Assembly: GCA_031258355.1 (NCBI GenBank) | Contig: JAIRMZ010000011.1 | Coordinates: 1 to 5,848 of the forward strand | Source: Holosporales bacterium | GTDB lineage: Bacteria; Pseudomonadota; Alphaproteobacteria; UBA3830; JAIRMZ01 | Length of the DNA: 5,848 nt | Direction: 5' to 3' | Shown: in pieces, positions 5,833 through 5,848 of the stretch | How positions within the stretch are numbered: the first letter of the stretch is position 1 | How the letters are laid out: every line of letters starts with the position of its first letter | Translations under genes and position numbers: made by a program | Notes under the pieces: generated by a model | The model's input: the letters and a program-made list of their open reading frames with translations, nothing else | The model's database searches: none | What the model was told of the DNA's origin: nothing

Positions 5833-5848
5833 ATGCAATATGGTTTAT
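5833..5848 (+). CDS. possible start of an unidentified gene, cut by right edge
   Basis: ATG 5833 has AGGA nine bases upstream and lies about 64 bases after the predicted transcription start of a strong promoter, so it is a fair translation start. Only five codons (M-Q-Y-G-L) are visible and no function can be given. Another ATG at 5784, in a different frame, is also open to the right edge for 21 codons. Its AAGGA (5768-5772) would fall at the very 5' end of the transcript, making that start less likely on signal grounds. The sequence beyond the window decides between them. Confidence 0.3.

Overview
The window looks like a stretch of an alphaproteobacterial chromosome, possibly from a host-associated lineage. 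The evidence is the gene content. It includes a CarD protein of the alphaproteobacterial type, with the YPAHGVGRVVG and MWSRRAQEYEAKI blocks. It also has a pepA-holC-ndk cluster in an order common in that class, and an RlmE with an N-terminus like those of the class. A Holosporales- or Rickettsiales-like origin is only a guess. The coding part is of moderate GC, and the last ~350 bases are clearly AT-rich.

Layout. Bases 2-1461 (+) hold the end of an ABC importer operon. First comes a permease cut by the left edge, then its ATPase, which overlaps the permease stop by 7 bases (ATGCTGA). After a 34-base convergent gap, the minus strand carries rlmE (1496-2242) and, upstream of it, carD (2172-2666). 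These two overlap by about 71 bases, which makes the rlmE start unusual. A 143-base divergent intergenic region (2667-2809) separates carD from the plus-strand operon pepA (2810-4288), holC (4292-4723) and ndk (4733-5155). The genes of that operon are separated by 3 and 9 bases. From 5156 to the right edge I recognise no gene. This part holds a run of ten G, a 9-bp inverted repeat, a weak minus-strand ORF, repeated CACTAT motifs and a near-consensus sigma-70 promoter. That promoter points to a gene starting at or beyond the right edge.

How the genes relate. The transporter pair probably imports an amino acid or similar small solute, with its binding protein presumably encoded upstream of the window. 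carD and rlmE pair transcription-initiation control (CarD acts on RNA polymerase and, in studied relatives, on rRNA promoters) with 23S rRNA 2'-O-methylation, so both bear on ribosome output. pepA, holC and ndk combine peptide turnover, replisome function and nucleotide supply, and are housekeeping genes. I see no CRISPR array, transposase, tRNA, rRNA or clear novel system. The least explained part is the right-hand 690 bases.
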